Assembly: GCA_001657385.1 (NCBI GenBank)
Contig: LYSZ01000004.1
Location: 1-64,000, forward strand
Length of the DNA stretch: 64,000 nucleotides
Origin: Parvularcula sp. BBD 1991-13
GTDB taxonomy: Bacteria > Pseudomonadota > Alphaproteobacteria > Caulobacterales > Parvularculaceae
Direction of reading: 5' to 3'
Of the stretch, positions 1 to 8,798 are shown piece after piece. A program made the translations under genes and the position numbers. Position 1 is the stretch's first letter. Every line of letters starts with the position of its first letter. A model generated the notes under the pieces. The model searched no databases, was not told the DNA's origin, and worked only from the letters and a program-made list of their open reading frames with translations.

Positions 1-178
1 AGATTAAACCGCCGGAACAGGCGGGCCCCCGGGGGGGGCGCCCCGAAACAAGACCCCTGCCCCGCACACGCCCCGGGGGGGAGGGGGGCCCCCCCCCCCC
101 CCCGGGCGCGCCGCGGTGGAGCCTTCCCGTCTCTCCCGCCCCCCCCCCGGCCCCCGCCTGTTCCGGCGGTTTAATCTG
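1..178. repeat. Foldback inverted repeat around G/C homopolymers
   Basis: The first 25 bases recur as a perfect reverse complement at about 154-178. The DNA between them is almost pure runs of G and C, including a run of about 17 C. Inverted duplication at the very edge plus homopolymers is typical of an assembly or amplification artefact at a contig end; a natural hairpin is less likely. The region should not be used to define the start of the neighbouring glycosyltransferase gene. Confidence 0.8.
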
Positions 179-646
179 CATGAGGAGCGCTGCCCGGAGA
201 CCGTCGTGCCGATGCCGACGATTTCTGGCGCGTGTTTCATGCTGCCGCGCGAGGACTATCACGCGGTTGGCGGCATGGACGAGCGGTACTTTCTGCATGT
301 GGAGGATGTCGATTTCAGCCGGCGTTTTGCGAAAGCCGGCGGCGCGATCTATTTCAACCCTCATGTGGCGATCGTGCATTACAAAAGCTCCAGCCGGGCG
401 AGCCCCCTGCGCATCGAGGCGAGCAAGACGGCGGGTCTCGCGCGGTACTTCAACACGCATTTCGCCGGCGCCCGTCCCGCCCCGCTGATATGGCTGCTCG
501 CCGGCGCCTTGTGGGCGAATTTCGCGCTCCTCGCCCTGCGCCGCGCCGCCGGCCGGGCCTTGCGGCTGGCGGGGCTTGTGCGGCGCGGCGGCGCCGGCGC
601 CGCGCGGCGGGCGCGCGCCATGATGGCGGGCCGCAACACCCGCTGA
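158..646 (+). CDS. Family 2 glycosyltransferase, C-terminal part (5' end missing)
   Basis: Only the last ~160 residues are present. They carry a short stretch typical of the acceptor half of rhamnosyltransferase-like GT2 enzymes: TISGACFMLPRED, then GGMDERYFLHVEDVDFSRR (the ED region binds metal or acceptor in this family) and a PHVAIVHYKSSS segment. A hydrophobic segment (PLIWLLAGALWANFALLAL) and a very basic tail follow. Such enzymes transfer sugars to lipid-linked or surface polysaccharides at the inner face of the membrane. The true N-terminus lies outside the window or is destroyed by the foldback at positions 1-178, so the left boundary is approximate. The next three genes are also sugar transferases, which fits a surface-glycan role. 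Confidence 0.75.
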   Translation: MFRRFNLHEERCPETVVPMPTISGACFMLPREDYHAVGGMDERYFLHVEDVDFSRRFAKAGGAIYFNPHVAIVHYKSSSRASPLRIEASKTAGLARYFNTHFAGARPAPLIWLLAGALWANFALLALRRAAGRALRLAGLVRRGGAGAARRARAMMAGRNTR

Positions 647-686
647 TCCGCATCCGTTAATCCGCACCCGTTGATTTTTACGGGGC

Positions 687-2228
687 TTACAGGGAATTCC
701 CGTAATATCCGGAGATGTCGAAGAAGCTGTAGGCGCGTTTCTCGCCGCCGATGGCGACCTCGTGGGCGCCGAGCGGGGCGATGTCGCGAAAGCGGTAACT
801 GACATGGGCGTCGCTGTCGAGAATGCTGACGAACAGGACGCGCCGCAGCCGCGCCGGGTCGATCGCCATGAAGGCTTCGTAATGGTGGTCGACGCTGCGA
901 TTGGGGTCGAGGGCGACGACGGTGAAATCCCGCGCCCGCTCGTAATAGAGCACCGCGCCCATCAGCGACCGGTCGTCGATGGCGACGGCTTCGTAACGGC
1001 CGGGCGCGGCGTCGAACGCTTCGGCGACGGCCGCGGCGTGCGCCTTCCAGCCGCGGATTTCCATCGTCGCGCGCCCAAGCCCGAGCCGGTCGATAAGGGA
1101 GAAGTTCGTCATGGCGGCCAGGAATGCGGCGGCGAGGGCGGCGTGCAGGCCGACGCTCCCTTTCGCCGCCCAGCCCGCGCGGCGGCGGAACAGGAACGCG
1201 CTCGTCGCAAGGATCGCGGACGGGTAGGCGCTCGCCGCCCAGTTGGCGTGGGCGCGGGAGATGAACGCCTGAACGATGACGATGACGAGCGGCGTCAGGG
1301 CGAGGATGATCAGCGTACGCCAGAGCGCGCCGTCGACATCGTCCGTCGCCCCGGCCCCTGTCCCGACACCCGTCCTGGCCGCCGCCCCGGCCCCCTTCCC
1401 GCCGGGGTTTTTGAACCGCAAGGCGGCCGCCGCCGCGACGGCGAGCGCGGCGACCGGAACCGGTCCCGCGACCGCGATCTGCCCGGCGAGGAAAGCGAGC
1501 AGGTTGAGGGGCTGGAACAGATCGCCGCTCCAGTTGGCGTTCGCGCCCGTGTGGGACAGGGTCTGAAAATCGTTTTGCGCGTTCCAGAGCAGGTTCGGCG
1601 TGACAAGGGCGAGCGCGATCGCGATCGTCGCCGCCATCTGCGGGCGGAACAGCGCGCGGCGGACGGCGGGCGTCAGGGCGGCCGCGACGGCGAGCCCGGC
1701 CGGGAAATAGATCATGGCGTATTTCGACAGCAAGCCGAGGCCGATCATTGCGCCCAGGGCGGCGAAGTCGGACAGCCCCGCTCGCTCGGACTTGACGATC
1801 CGCACCAGGACGTAAATCGCTCCCGACCAGAAGAAAAGCAGCGGCGCGTCCGTGGCGATGATGAAGGAGGACAGGATAACGCCGGGCATGGTGATCCAGC
1901 CGAGCCCCGCCCAGAAAGCGATCCGCCTGTCGAAAAGACGCCGGCCGGCGAGATAGAGGAACGCCGCGGCGCCAAAATGAAAAAGAGGCGCGCTGAGACG
2001 CACCGCCCATTCGGCGTCCCCGAACGCCGCCGTGGTCGCCGCGATCGCCCAGGCGATGAGCGGCGGCTTGGAGAAATACCCGAAGGCCGGGCTCTGCGAC
2101 CAGAACCAGTACTGGGCCTCGTCCGGCCCGAGATTCGCCGGCGTCGCCGTCAGCGCGACAATGCGCGCGGCGGTGAGGAGTGCCGCCAGAAACCAGAACG
2201 ACAGGAAAAAGCGACGCGCGTCCGTCAT
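687..2228 (-). CDS. Polytopic glycosyltransferase, ArnT/PMT (GT39/GT83) type
   Basis: A 513-residue protein with about ten membrane segments. Near the N-terminus it has GPDEAQYWFWSQ; the acidic pair in the first periplasmic loop is the catalytic signature of PMT/ArnT-like transferases, which move a sugar from a polyprenyl-phosphate carrier to lipid A or protein on the periplasmic side. FGYFSKPPLIAW is the conserved second motif of this loop. Length is in the family range. It lies 21 bp downstream of another member of the same superfamily on the same strand, so the two are probably co-transcribed. The acceptor cannot be read from sequence. A DPM1-like GT2 that could charge the carrier is encoded divergently at 4144. 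Confidence 0.8.
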   Translation of the reverse strand: MTDARRFFLSFWFLAALLTAARIVALTATPANLGPDEAQYWFWSQSPAFGYFSKPPLIAWAIAATTAAFGDAEWAVRLSAPLFHFGAAAFLYLAGRRLFDRRIAFWAGLGWITMPGVILSSFIIATDAPLLFFWSGAIYVLVRIVKSERAGLSDFAALGAMIGLGLLSKYAMIYFPAGLAVAAALTPAVRRALFRPQMAATIAIALALVTPNLLWNAQNDFQTLSHTGANANWSGDLFQPLNLLAFLAGQIAVAGPVPVAALAVAAAAALRFKNPGGKGAGAAARTGVGTGAGATDDVDGALWRTLIILALTPLVIVIVQAFISRAHANWAASAYPSAILATSAFLFRRRAGWAAKGSVGLHAALAAAFLAAMTNFSLIDRLGLGRATMEIRGWKAHAAAVAEAFDAAPGRYEAVAIDDRSLMGAVLYYERARDFTVVALDPNRSVDHHYEAFMAIDPARLRRVLFVSILDSDAHVSYRFRDIAPLGAHEVAIGGEKRAYSFFDISGYYGNSL

Positions 2229-2249
2229 GGGGGCCTTTCGCGTTGGCGG

Positions 2250-4004
2250 TTAGGGGACGGACGGTTTATGGCCGGCTTCGCCCGGAATATAAATGGTCAG
2301 GGAAACCGGCCGCCCGTTGGAATAGTTGATCCCCTCAATGACCGCGAGGGCGCGCGCGGCCCTGTCGGCGCCGCCGCGCGCGTCCGCCAGGCCCGCCTCG
2401 AAGGCGGCGGCCGCGCGCGCATCGACAATGGCCGCCGAGATCTCGCCGGCGAGAAGCTGGCGGGCCGCCGCCGCGGCGTCGAGATGGCGCGTCCGCCCGC
2501 CGAGGAGAAAAACCGCCGAAGGCTCGTGGTAGCCCACAAGCGCCGCCGGCGCCGCGCCGCCCTCCGCTTCGGGACGCCGGGGCCGCAAGGGGTGCAGCCC
2601 CGCCGCCTCCAGCGTCCGGGAGATCTGCGGCGAAACGGAGAGCCGCTCAAGACCCGGCAGGATCGCCCCCATCAGAAGCCAGGCGTAAACGCTTGCGAGG
2701 ATCGCGGCGGCGAGCGCCGCCGGCTCGCGCGCGCCGCGCCAGAAAAGGGCGCCCGCGCCAAGCGCCGCAATCGCCGTCGCCGCCGCGCCCAGGGCGTAGA
2801 GGGCGCCATGCGCCGGCCAGAACCCGTAGATGGCCGGCAGAACGACGATGAGCGCCGCCGCGCCGAGCCCGACAAGGCAATATGCAACGGCGCCCGCTTT
2901 TTGCAGCGGCAGACTGCGACGCTGCGGCGGGGCGGTCGCCGCGCGGGCGGCGATGATGGCGAGCGCCGGATACAGCGGCAGCGTGTAATGCGGCAGTTTC
3001 GTCGCCGTCAGTTCGAAGACCGCCCAGGCGGGAACAAGCCAGGCGAAGACGAACCGGGTCCGCCATCGCTCGCGGTCGCGCCATGACTCCAGCAACCCCG
3101 GCAGGATCAGCGCCGCCGCCGGCCAGAACAGCAGCAGCGCCATGCCGGCGTGATATCCGGGCGGCGCGCCATGGCGCTCCTGCGGGACGCCGAGCTTTGC
3201 GAGCATGTCCTCGCCGACGGCTTCGGCGAAAAACCGGCCTTCGGTGGCGATCCCGATCGCGATCGCCCATGGCGCGACGATGAGGCCCGCCCACGCAATC
3301 CCGGCGCGCGGGCGCAGCGCCGCAAGCCCCATACGCGGCCGCGCCGCCGCGAGGCCGAGCCCGGTCAGGCCGGAAATCATCGGTGCGATCGGCCCCTTGA
3401 CCAGCGCCGCCGCCCCTTGCGCCGTCCAGAAGACGGCGGGCCACAGCCAGCCGGGGCCCGCCTTCCCGGGGCCGCGCGCGAGCGCGCGGATGAACGCCAG
3501 CTGCGCCAGACAGACCAGCGCCAGCAAGGTCGCGTCGGTCTTGGCGATGGTGCTTTCGGTCGCCGCGAGCGGCGCCGCCGCCAACAGGACCCCCGCCAGC
3601 AGCCCGGTGCGCCGGTCGTAAAGCGCGGCGGCGGCAAAATAGGTGAACACCGCGGCGAGGACGCCCCCCAGCGCCGAAGGCAGGCGATAGGCCCAGATTT
3701 CACGCGCCCGCACGTCGGAAAACGCCGATACGCTTGCGGCCTGAAGCCAGTGAACGCCCGCCGGCTTTTTGTTGCGTTCCGCGTCCTGGAAGCGGATCGA
3801 GACGAAGTCGCCGCTTTCGAGCATCTGCGCGCTGGCCTGGGCGAAACGCGCCTCGTCGCGGTCGAGCGGCGGCAGGGTCCACACGCCGGCAAGGGACGCG
3901 ACCGCGGCGAACGCCGCGACCGCCAGCCATCCGCCGCGTTCGGCGATCCTGTCCAGGGCGCCAAAGCCGTACGCGTGTCTCATAGGTCCAGTCCGCCGGG
4001 CCAT
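2250..4004 (-). CDS. Polytopic glycosyltransferase, ArnT-like
   Basis: A 584-residue membrane protein with PLDRDEARFAQASAQML after the first membrane helix, the DE motif of ArnT-type (GT83) enzymes, followed by RFQDAERNKKPAGVHWLQA, which matches the second ArnT loop. Multiple Ala/Leu-rich helices follow and a soluble C-terminal periplasmic part begins around residue 450. ArnT proper adds aminoarabinose to lipid A; no arnA/B/C genes are seen here, so a different sugar is likely. An in-frame ATG at 3983 is an alternative start. It is divergent from the GT2 at 4144 across ~140 bp, which should hold promoters for both. Confidence 0.8.
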   Translation of the reverse strand: MARRTGPMRHAYGFGALDRIAERGGWLAVAAFAAVASLAGVWTLPPLDRDEARFAQASAQMLESGDFVSIRFQDAERNKKPAGVHWLQAASVSAFSDVRAREIWAYRLPSALGGVLAAVFTYFAAAALYDRRTGLLAGVLLAAAPLAATESTIAKTDATLLALVCLAQLAFIRALARGPGKAGPGWLWPAVFWTAQGAAALVKGPIAPMISGLTGLGLAAARPRMGLAALRPRAGIAWAGLIVAPWAIAIGIATEGRFFAEAVGEDMLAKLGVPQERHGAPPGYHAGMALLLFWPAAALILPGLLESWRDRERWRTRFVFAWLVPAWAVFELTATKLPHYTLPLYPALAIIAARAATAPPQRRSLPLQKAGAVAYCLVGLGAAALIVVLPAIYGFWPAHGALYALGAAATAIAALGAGALFWRGAREPAALAAAILASVYAWLLMGAILPGLERLSVSPQISRTLEAAGLHPLRPRRPEAEGGAAPAALVGYHEPSAVFLLGGRTRHLDAAAAARQLLAGEISAAIVDARAAAAFEAGLADARGGADRAARALAVIEGINYSNGRPVSLTIYIPGEAGHKPSVP

Positions 4005-4143
4005 GATGGAAATAATCGCCCCGTCCGCTCATGACAACGTCGCGACCGGTTCGGGCCGCCGGCTCGCCGCGATTATGAAGCCTTATTCCGACGCTTTGCC
4101 GACAGATCGTGACCGGCGCGCCCGGATCGGTTATGAGCCGCCC

Positions 4144-5022
4144 ATGGACGCCAATTTTCAGAACGACGATGCGGCGGCGCGACCGTCCGGGGCTCCCGCG
4201 AATAATGACGCCGATGACGCGTCGCCGGCGCTGAGCGTGGTTGCGCCGATGTATAACGAGGCCGGCGGGGCGGCGGCGCTGGTCGATGAAATCGCCGCCG
4301 CGCTGCGCGATCTGCGTCACGAGATCATTGTCGTCGACGACTGCTCCACCGACGACACGCGCCCGGCGCTGCTGGCGGCGCGGGCGCGCCATCCGCAATT
4401 GCGGGTGCTGGTCCATGAGCGCAACGCCGGGCAGAGCCGCGCGATCCACACCGGCGTCGCAGCGGCGCGCGCGCCTGTGGCGGCGATGCTGGACGGGGAC
4501 GGCCAGAACGACCCCGCGGACATTCCCGCGCTTTACGCCGCGCTGACGGCGCCGGATGCGCCAGCCGCCCTCGCCATGGTCGCCGGCGAGCGCCGGCGGC
4601 GCCGGGACAGCGCGGCGAAGAGATGGGCGTCGCGGTTCGCCAACGGGCTGCGCAAAAGACTGCTCAAGGACGGGGCCAACGACACCGGTTGCGGCCTCAA
4701 GGTGTTTTACCGGTCGGCCTTTCTGCGTCTTCCCTATTTCGACCATATGCACCGCTACCTGCCGGCGCTGATGCGGCGCGAAGGGCGCGAGGTTGCGTTT
4801 GTGGAAGTGTCGCATCGCGCCCGCGCCCACGGCGTTTCGAAATACACCAATCTCGGCCGCCTCGCGGTGGGCGTCAGCGATCTGGCGGGGGTTGTCTGGC
4901 TGATGCGCCGCGCGCGCCTGCCCGGGCGCATCCGTGAAGAGGGCGCAGCGCCGCCGGGCGATCTCGCGCATGAATCCGCGAAAGCCGGTTGCGGCGAAAG
5001 CCAGAGGCGTGAAAGCGCGTGA
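4144..5022 (+). CDS. DPM1-like family 2 glycosyltransferase (polyprenyl-phosphate sugar synthase)
   Basis: The catalytic GT-A domain begins at ALSVVAPMYNEAGGA and has EIIVVDDCSTDDT (nucleotide-sugar binding), NAGQSRAIHTGV and AAMLDGDGQNDP (the DxD-like metal site), then DTGCGLKVFYR and HRYLPALMRREG, the acceptor-side motifs of dolichol/undecaprenyl-phosphate mannosyltransferases. HGVSKYTNLGR is also typical. The enzyme would charge a polyprenyl phosphate for use by the neighbouring ArnT-like transferases. The ATG at 4144 starts ~30 residues before the domain; an in-frame ATG at 4075 is also possible and no strong ribosome-binding site decides between them. The last ~40 residues are polar and poorly conserved in appearance. 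Confidence 0.85.
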   Translation: MDANFQNDDAAARPSGAPANNDADDASPALSVVAPMYNEAGGAAALVDEIAAALRDLRHEIIVVDDCSTDDTRPALLAARARHPQLRVLVHERNAGQSRAIHTGVAAARAPVAAMLDGDGQNDPADIPALYAALTAPDAPAALAMVAGERRRRRDSAAKRWASRFANGLRKRLLKDGANDTGCGLKVFYRSAFLRLPYFDHMHRYLPALMRREGREVAFVEVSHRARAHGVSKYTNLGRLAVGVSDLAGVVWLMRRARLPGRIREEGAAPPGDLAHESAKAGCGESQRRESA

Positions 5023-5143
5023 GCGCGACCTGCCGCGCCGGCGGCGCATCTTTGGCGTTTATAGTTAACGGGCGAATGTGCTAGACTATCAAGCGATGGG
5101 CCGCTGAGCGTTCGGGGGGCGGCGGAAACGGGAGAAATCGGTC

Positions 5144-5566
5144 ATGTATCAAATGTTTCCTTTGCTGGCGATCAGCCTGGTGGTCTATGCGGTGTTGTCG
5201 ATCACCGGCGCCGTCGGCGGCCCGGAAACGCCGTGGTTCGACGTCGCGTTCGTTCAGTTGCCCATGGTGTCGGGCGACATGTGGCGGGTTTCCTGGGGGG
5301 ATCTCTTCCTTGTTTCCAGCATGGGCCTGTTGTTCGTCGAACTCCTGCGGTCGACGAAGACCGGGTCGGAATCGATCATGAACCACGCCCTGTCGGTGGT
5401 GGTGTTCATCGTCGCCCTGTTGCTGTTCATTATCGTCGAGGGGTTCGGCAATTCGGTGTTTTTCCTCTACCTGACGATGACGTTCCTCGACTTCATGGCG
5501 GGGTTCATCGTCACCACCGTCACCGCGCGCCGGGATCTGTCGGTTACCGAAGGCATCGCCAAATAG
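5144..5566 (+). CDS. Small four-helix inner-membrane protein, function unknown
   Basis: A 140-residue hydrophobic protein with four predicted membrane helices (around residues 4-24, 48-66, 77-98 and 102-122). The start has a clear Shine-Dalgarno (GGAG at 5131). It follows the DPM1-like transferase by ~120 bp on the same strand. In many bacteria a DPM1-like enzyme is paired with a small membrane partner such as a GtrA-type flippase or a LAB_N protein. This protein shows no clear motif of either, so the link is positional only. Confidence 0.65.
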   Translation: MYQMFPLLAISLVVYAVLSITGAVGGPETPWFDVAFVQLPMVSGDMWRVSWGDLFLVSSMGLLFVELLRSTKTGSESIMNHALSVVVFIVALLLFIIVEGFGNSVFFLYLTMTFLDFMAGFIVTTVTARRDLSVTEGIAK

Positions 5567-6015
5567 GCCCGGGAGCAGGGGCTAAAGCAGGTTCCGAACG
5601 GCCCGCGCCATGGGATCAGGCGCTGACGTCGACGCTCGGGGCCGGGCCGGCGCGATCAATCGTTCTGTAGCGGGAGTAAGCCACCGCCGCGTGGCCGAAG
5701 CGAATGCCGTGGATAATGCGCTGCAAGGGCGCGCCCGCCCGCGTCTGCGGCGCGGATGCGTCTGTGGCGCGTCGCGGACAGGTATCGCTGATCTTGAGCC
5801 CTCCGGTCATGGCCGCCTCAGCGCGCGCCATGCAGGATTGGTTCCAACCCTTTGTGAACGGTCATTTTTCCGGCGTCCTCGATGGGCGTTAAACAATTGT
5901 CAGTGTTAATATCCTAGTCAGCAAGAAAGGCGCCGAAAGCGCTGTCCGAAACTTCAAATTTTATTTACGGCTCCAGGGTTACAGTGCGTCGTTAACAACG
6001 GTTTTGGCTTTGACG
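5567..6015. other. Intergenic region without a convincing gene
   Basis: About 450 bases separate the small membrane protein from the GGDEF/EAL gene. A 71-codon minus-strand frame (5616-5831) and several plus-strand frames are open, but none has a good start, a ribosome-binding site or a recognisable motif. The part from 5890 to 6000 is richer in A and T (TTAATATCC, AAATTTTATTTACGG) and probably carries the promoter of the GGDEF/EAL gene. Confidence 0.5.
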
Positions 6016-7797
6016 ATGAAAAGCGCAGACGCGTTCCAGGTTGAGATCAGCGACGCCGAAGAGGCCAGCCAGAGCCCGTCGTCCCCCGCGCCTGTTGAAA
6101 CGGCGCCCGAAGCGCTCAGCGCAGCCGCGCAAAACGCCATCGTCGAGAGCGCGTCCCAGACCCTGTTCGAGTTCGATCCCGCCGCTGCGCGCCTGCACTG
6201 GTCCGACCCGTCGGCGGCGGCGCACCTGCTCGGCGTCGATCTCAGCGCCCTGCCGGCGGAAACCGATGCTTTCGAAGCCCTGATCGACGGCGATCCCGAT
6301 CCGCAGCGCGCTGCGGCGTTCGAGGGCTTTGCGGAAAGCTACGCCTGCCAGTATCGCCTCACGCGCTGCGACGGCGGACGTCACTGGGTCGAGGAGCGCG
6401 GCGGCTGGATCGGCGCCGGCGAGAACCGCCGCCTGATCAGCGTCCTGCGCTCCGTCGAAGAGCAGAAACGCCGGGAGGATGAGCTTTTCTGGCTCGCCTC
6501 CAACGACGAGCTGACGGGACTGCTGAACCGGGCCTATCTGCGCAAGCAGCTCGACCGCAAGATCCGGCGGCTGCAGAAAACAGGCGGCCATTCCGCGTTT
6601 CTGCTCGCCGGCGTCGACGACCTCGGCGCGATCAACGAGGATTTCGGCTTTGAAGAGGCCGACAAGGTGCTGGTCGCCATCGGCCAGCGCTTGTCGGCGG
6701 AACTCGGGGCGAGCGATCTGATCGGCCGCGTCGCGGGCAGCAAGTTCGGCATCATCATCGACGACTGCGACGAGGACAAGCTGCGCGCCATCAGCGTACG
6801 GCTGTTGAACTCCGTACGCGAACAGGTGATCGGCACGCGCAACGGCGCGGTGGCCGCGTCGGTCAGCATCGGCGTCGTCTCCGTGCCCGACAAGGCCGCC
6901 AGCTCCAACGACGCGGTGTCCAAGGCGGAGGCGGCGCTGGACGAGGCCAAGCGTCTCGGCAAGTCGAGCTGGTCGGCGTTTTCCGAAAAGACCGATGTCG
7001 TCAGCATGCGCCGGCGCAACTCCCACATGTCGGACGTGATCCTGACCGCGCTCAACGAGCGGCGCATCCGGCTCGCCTTCCAGCCGATCGTTTCCGATCT
7101 CGGCGCCCCGGCGAAAAAATTCGAATGCCTGATCCGCATGCAGGACGAGGACGGCCAGGAAATCCCCGCGCCGGAATTCATTCCCGCGGCCGAACGTCTC
7201 GGGCTTGTCCACCTGCTCGACCGCCGCGTGCTGGAACTGGCGACCAATACGCTCGCGGTCTGTCCGGACATTCATCTGAACGTCAACATTTCGATGGAGA
7301 CGGTGAAGGATTTCGTCTGGGCCGAAGGCTATATCTCGCTTCTGCGGGCGAACCATCTGCTCGCCAACCGCATCACGGTGGAACTGACCGAGACGCAGGT
7401 GATCGACGCCATCGAAGCGTCGATCGAGTTCGTCTCCGAGATCAAGAAGCTCGGCTGCGCTTTCGCCATCGACGATTTCGGCGCGGGCTACACCTCGTTC
7501 CGCAACCTCAAGGCGATGGATATCGACATCCTGAAAATCGACGGCTCGTTCGTCACCGGACTGTCGTCGTCGCGTGACAACCAGCTGTTCGTCAGGACCC
7601 TGCTCGATCTTGCACGGAATTTCGGCATGCACACGGTTGCCGAATGGGTCGACAATGAAGCCGACGCCATGCTGTTGAAGGGTCTCGGCGTCGACTATCT
7701 ACAGGGTTTCCTCATCGGCAAGCCGGAAGTCTTTCCGGTCTGGCTGCCGGAGGGCGCGCCGAACAATCCCCTGCAAAAACGCTTCGACGCGATTTAG
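6016..7797 (+). CDS. PAS-like/degenerate GGDEF/EAL cyclic-di-GMP protein
   Basis: Three regions are visible. Residues ~45-150 look like a PAS-type sensor. Residues ~155-320 form a GGDEF domain with the family opening DELTGLLNRAYLRKQ, but the GGDEF loop is replaced by AGSKFGII (near residue 241), so it should not make c-di-GMP. Residues ~340-590 form an EAL domain: the EAL motif is ECL (E370), ELTET is present, and DDFGAGYTSF near residue 486 supplies the metal-binding aspartates. YLQGFLIGKP closes the domain. The metal ligands needed for phosphodiesterase activity appear intact, so it is more likely a c-di-GMP hydrolase or receptor than a cyclase. The ATG at 6016 is preferred over a TTG at 6004. 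A terminator follows at 7811. Confidence 0.9.
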   Translation: MKSADAFQVEISDAEEASQSPSSPAPVETAPEALSAAAQNAIVESASQTLFEFDPAAARLHWSDPSAAAHLLGVDLSALPAETDAFEALIDGDPDPQRAAAFEGFAESYACQYRLTRCDGGRHWVEERGGWIGAGENRRLISVLRSVEEQKRREDELFWLASNDELTGLLNRAYLRKQLDRKIRRLQKTGGHSAFLLAGVDDLGAINEDFGFEEADKVLVAIGQRLSAELGASDLIGRVAGSKFGIIIDDCDEDKLRAISVRLLNSVREQVIGTRNGAVAASVSIGVVSVPDKAASSNDAVSKAEAALDEAKRLGKSSWSAFSEKTDVVSMRRRNSHMSDVILTALNERRIRLAFQPIVSDLGAPAKKFECLIRMQDEDGQEIPAPEFIPAAERLGLVHLLDRRVLELATNTLAVCPDIHLNVNISMETVKDFVWAEGYISLLRANHLLANRITVELTETQVIDAIEASIEFVSEIKKLGCAFAIDDFGAGYTSFRNLKAMDIDILKIDGSFVTGLSSSRDNQLFVRTLLDLARNFGMHTVAEWVDNEADAMLLKGLGVDYLQGFLIGKPEVFPVWLPEGAPNNPLQKRFDAI

Positions 7798-7810
7798 GCG
7801 GCGGTTTTTA

Positions 7811-7837
7811 AGCGGCGGTGATCGCCGCTGTTTTTTT
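7811..7837 (+). terminator. Rho-independent terminator after the GGDEF/EAL gene
   Basis: A perfect 7-bp stem (AGCGGCG / CGCCGCT) with a 5-base loop is followed directly by seven T on the plus strand, 13 bases after the stop codon of the GGDEF/EAL gene. Confidence 0.85.
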
Positions 7838-7905
7838 AGCCGCCGTTGAGGCTGTCATTGCGGCCTCGCGCCGCCGCCGGACGTCGCCGCGATCCGCGCG
7901 TCCGC

Positions 7906-8544
7906 CTATTCATCCTTACCCTGAAGCTTTTCAAGCTCGTTCTGGAGCGTCGCCAGCTGCGCTTTCAGGTCGCTGATTTCGCTTTCGGCGCCGGCGGTCC
8001 GGTTCGTCTCGCCGGTTTCGGTCTGCGCCGCGGGGCCCGCCGCGTTCGGCGCATAGATATTGCTCAGGGGCGCGAACATTTTCATCGCCTGGCCGTACAG
8101 TTCCATATTCTTGCGCACGGTTTCCTCGAACATGGCGTAACCCGGCGCGCCGCTGAACGTGTCGCGCATGCGCTGGCGCATGTCTTCCTGGTTCTGGGAG
8201 AATGCGTTCATGCTCATCTCCAGATAAGAGGGCACGAAATTCTGCAGGCTGTCCCCGTAAAACTTGATCAGCTGACGCAGGAATTCGATCGGCAACAGGC
8301 TCTGGCCTTTGCTCTCCTCCTCGAAAATGATCTGCGTCAGGACGGAATGGGTGATGTCGTCGCCGGACTTGGCGTCGTAGACGACGAAGTCTTCGCCGTT
8401 CTTGACCATCTCGGCCAGAAAATCCAGCGTGACGTAGGATGACGTCGCCGTGTTGTAGAGGCGCCGGTTGGCGTATTTCTTGATCACGGTGGCGCCGTTG
8501 GCGTCGGTGCTGTTGGGTTTTGACGGTTTTGCTCTCTCGGCCAT
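7906..8544 (-). CDS. phaR: Polyhydroxyalkanoate synthesis repressor PhaR
   Basis: A 212-residue protein with the PhaR DNA-binding N-terminus VIKKYANRRLYNTATSSYVTL and the two following PHB-accumulation regulatory segments (GDDITHSVLTQIIFEEE and LPIEFLRQLIKFYGDSLQ). PhaR binds DNA and PHB granules and represses phasin and other PHA genes until granules form. The C-terminus ends in a short coiled coil (SEISDLKAQLATLQNELEKL). It is encoded divergently from phaA-phaB across ~250 bp, the usual arrangement in alphaproteobacteria, and may control that intergenic region and itself. Confidence 0.95.
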   Translation of the reverse strand: MAERAKPSKPNSTDANGATVIKKYANRRLYNTATSSYVTLDFLAEMVKNGEDFVVYDAKSGDDITHSVLTQIIFEEESKGQSLLPIEFLRQLIKFYGDSLQNFVPSYLEMSMNAFSQNQEDMRQRMRDTFSGAPGYAMFEETVRKNMELYGQAMKMFAPLSNIYAPNAAGPAAQTETGETNRTAGAESEISDLKAQLATLQNELEKLQGKDE

Positions 8545-8798
8545 GGACGGTTCCTTCCGATGTCCGCCTCGAAGGCGCGTCCGCCCGTTTCAGGCGGCGC
8601 CCCTTGGTCGGCGGTTTTGCCCAACGCAATGCTTTGTACGCCGGCTCATCTTGCTATACCATGAATCCAGCTTTTGCCTACGCGTTGTCAAACTGTTTTC
8701 TGCGCGTAAGTAATTGAGATGTTTGTTCTATGCGCACCATGCGCCGCCGTCTTCGCGGCGAAGGCGCGCGTGCGGCCAAAACCGGATCAGGAGGATTT

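Noticed and set aside
762-3086. Long plus-strand open frame (774 codons) opposite two glycosyltransferases
   Set aside because: It is Arg/Asp/Gly-rich with no motif and lies antisense to two well-supported membrane enzymes; a product of high GC.
5616-5831. 71-codon minus-strand frame in the gap before the GGDEF/EAL gene
   Set aside because: No ribosome-binding site, no similarity and no neighbours that support it.
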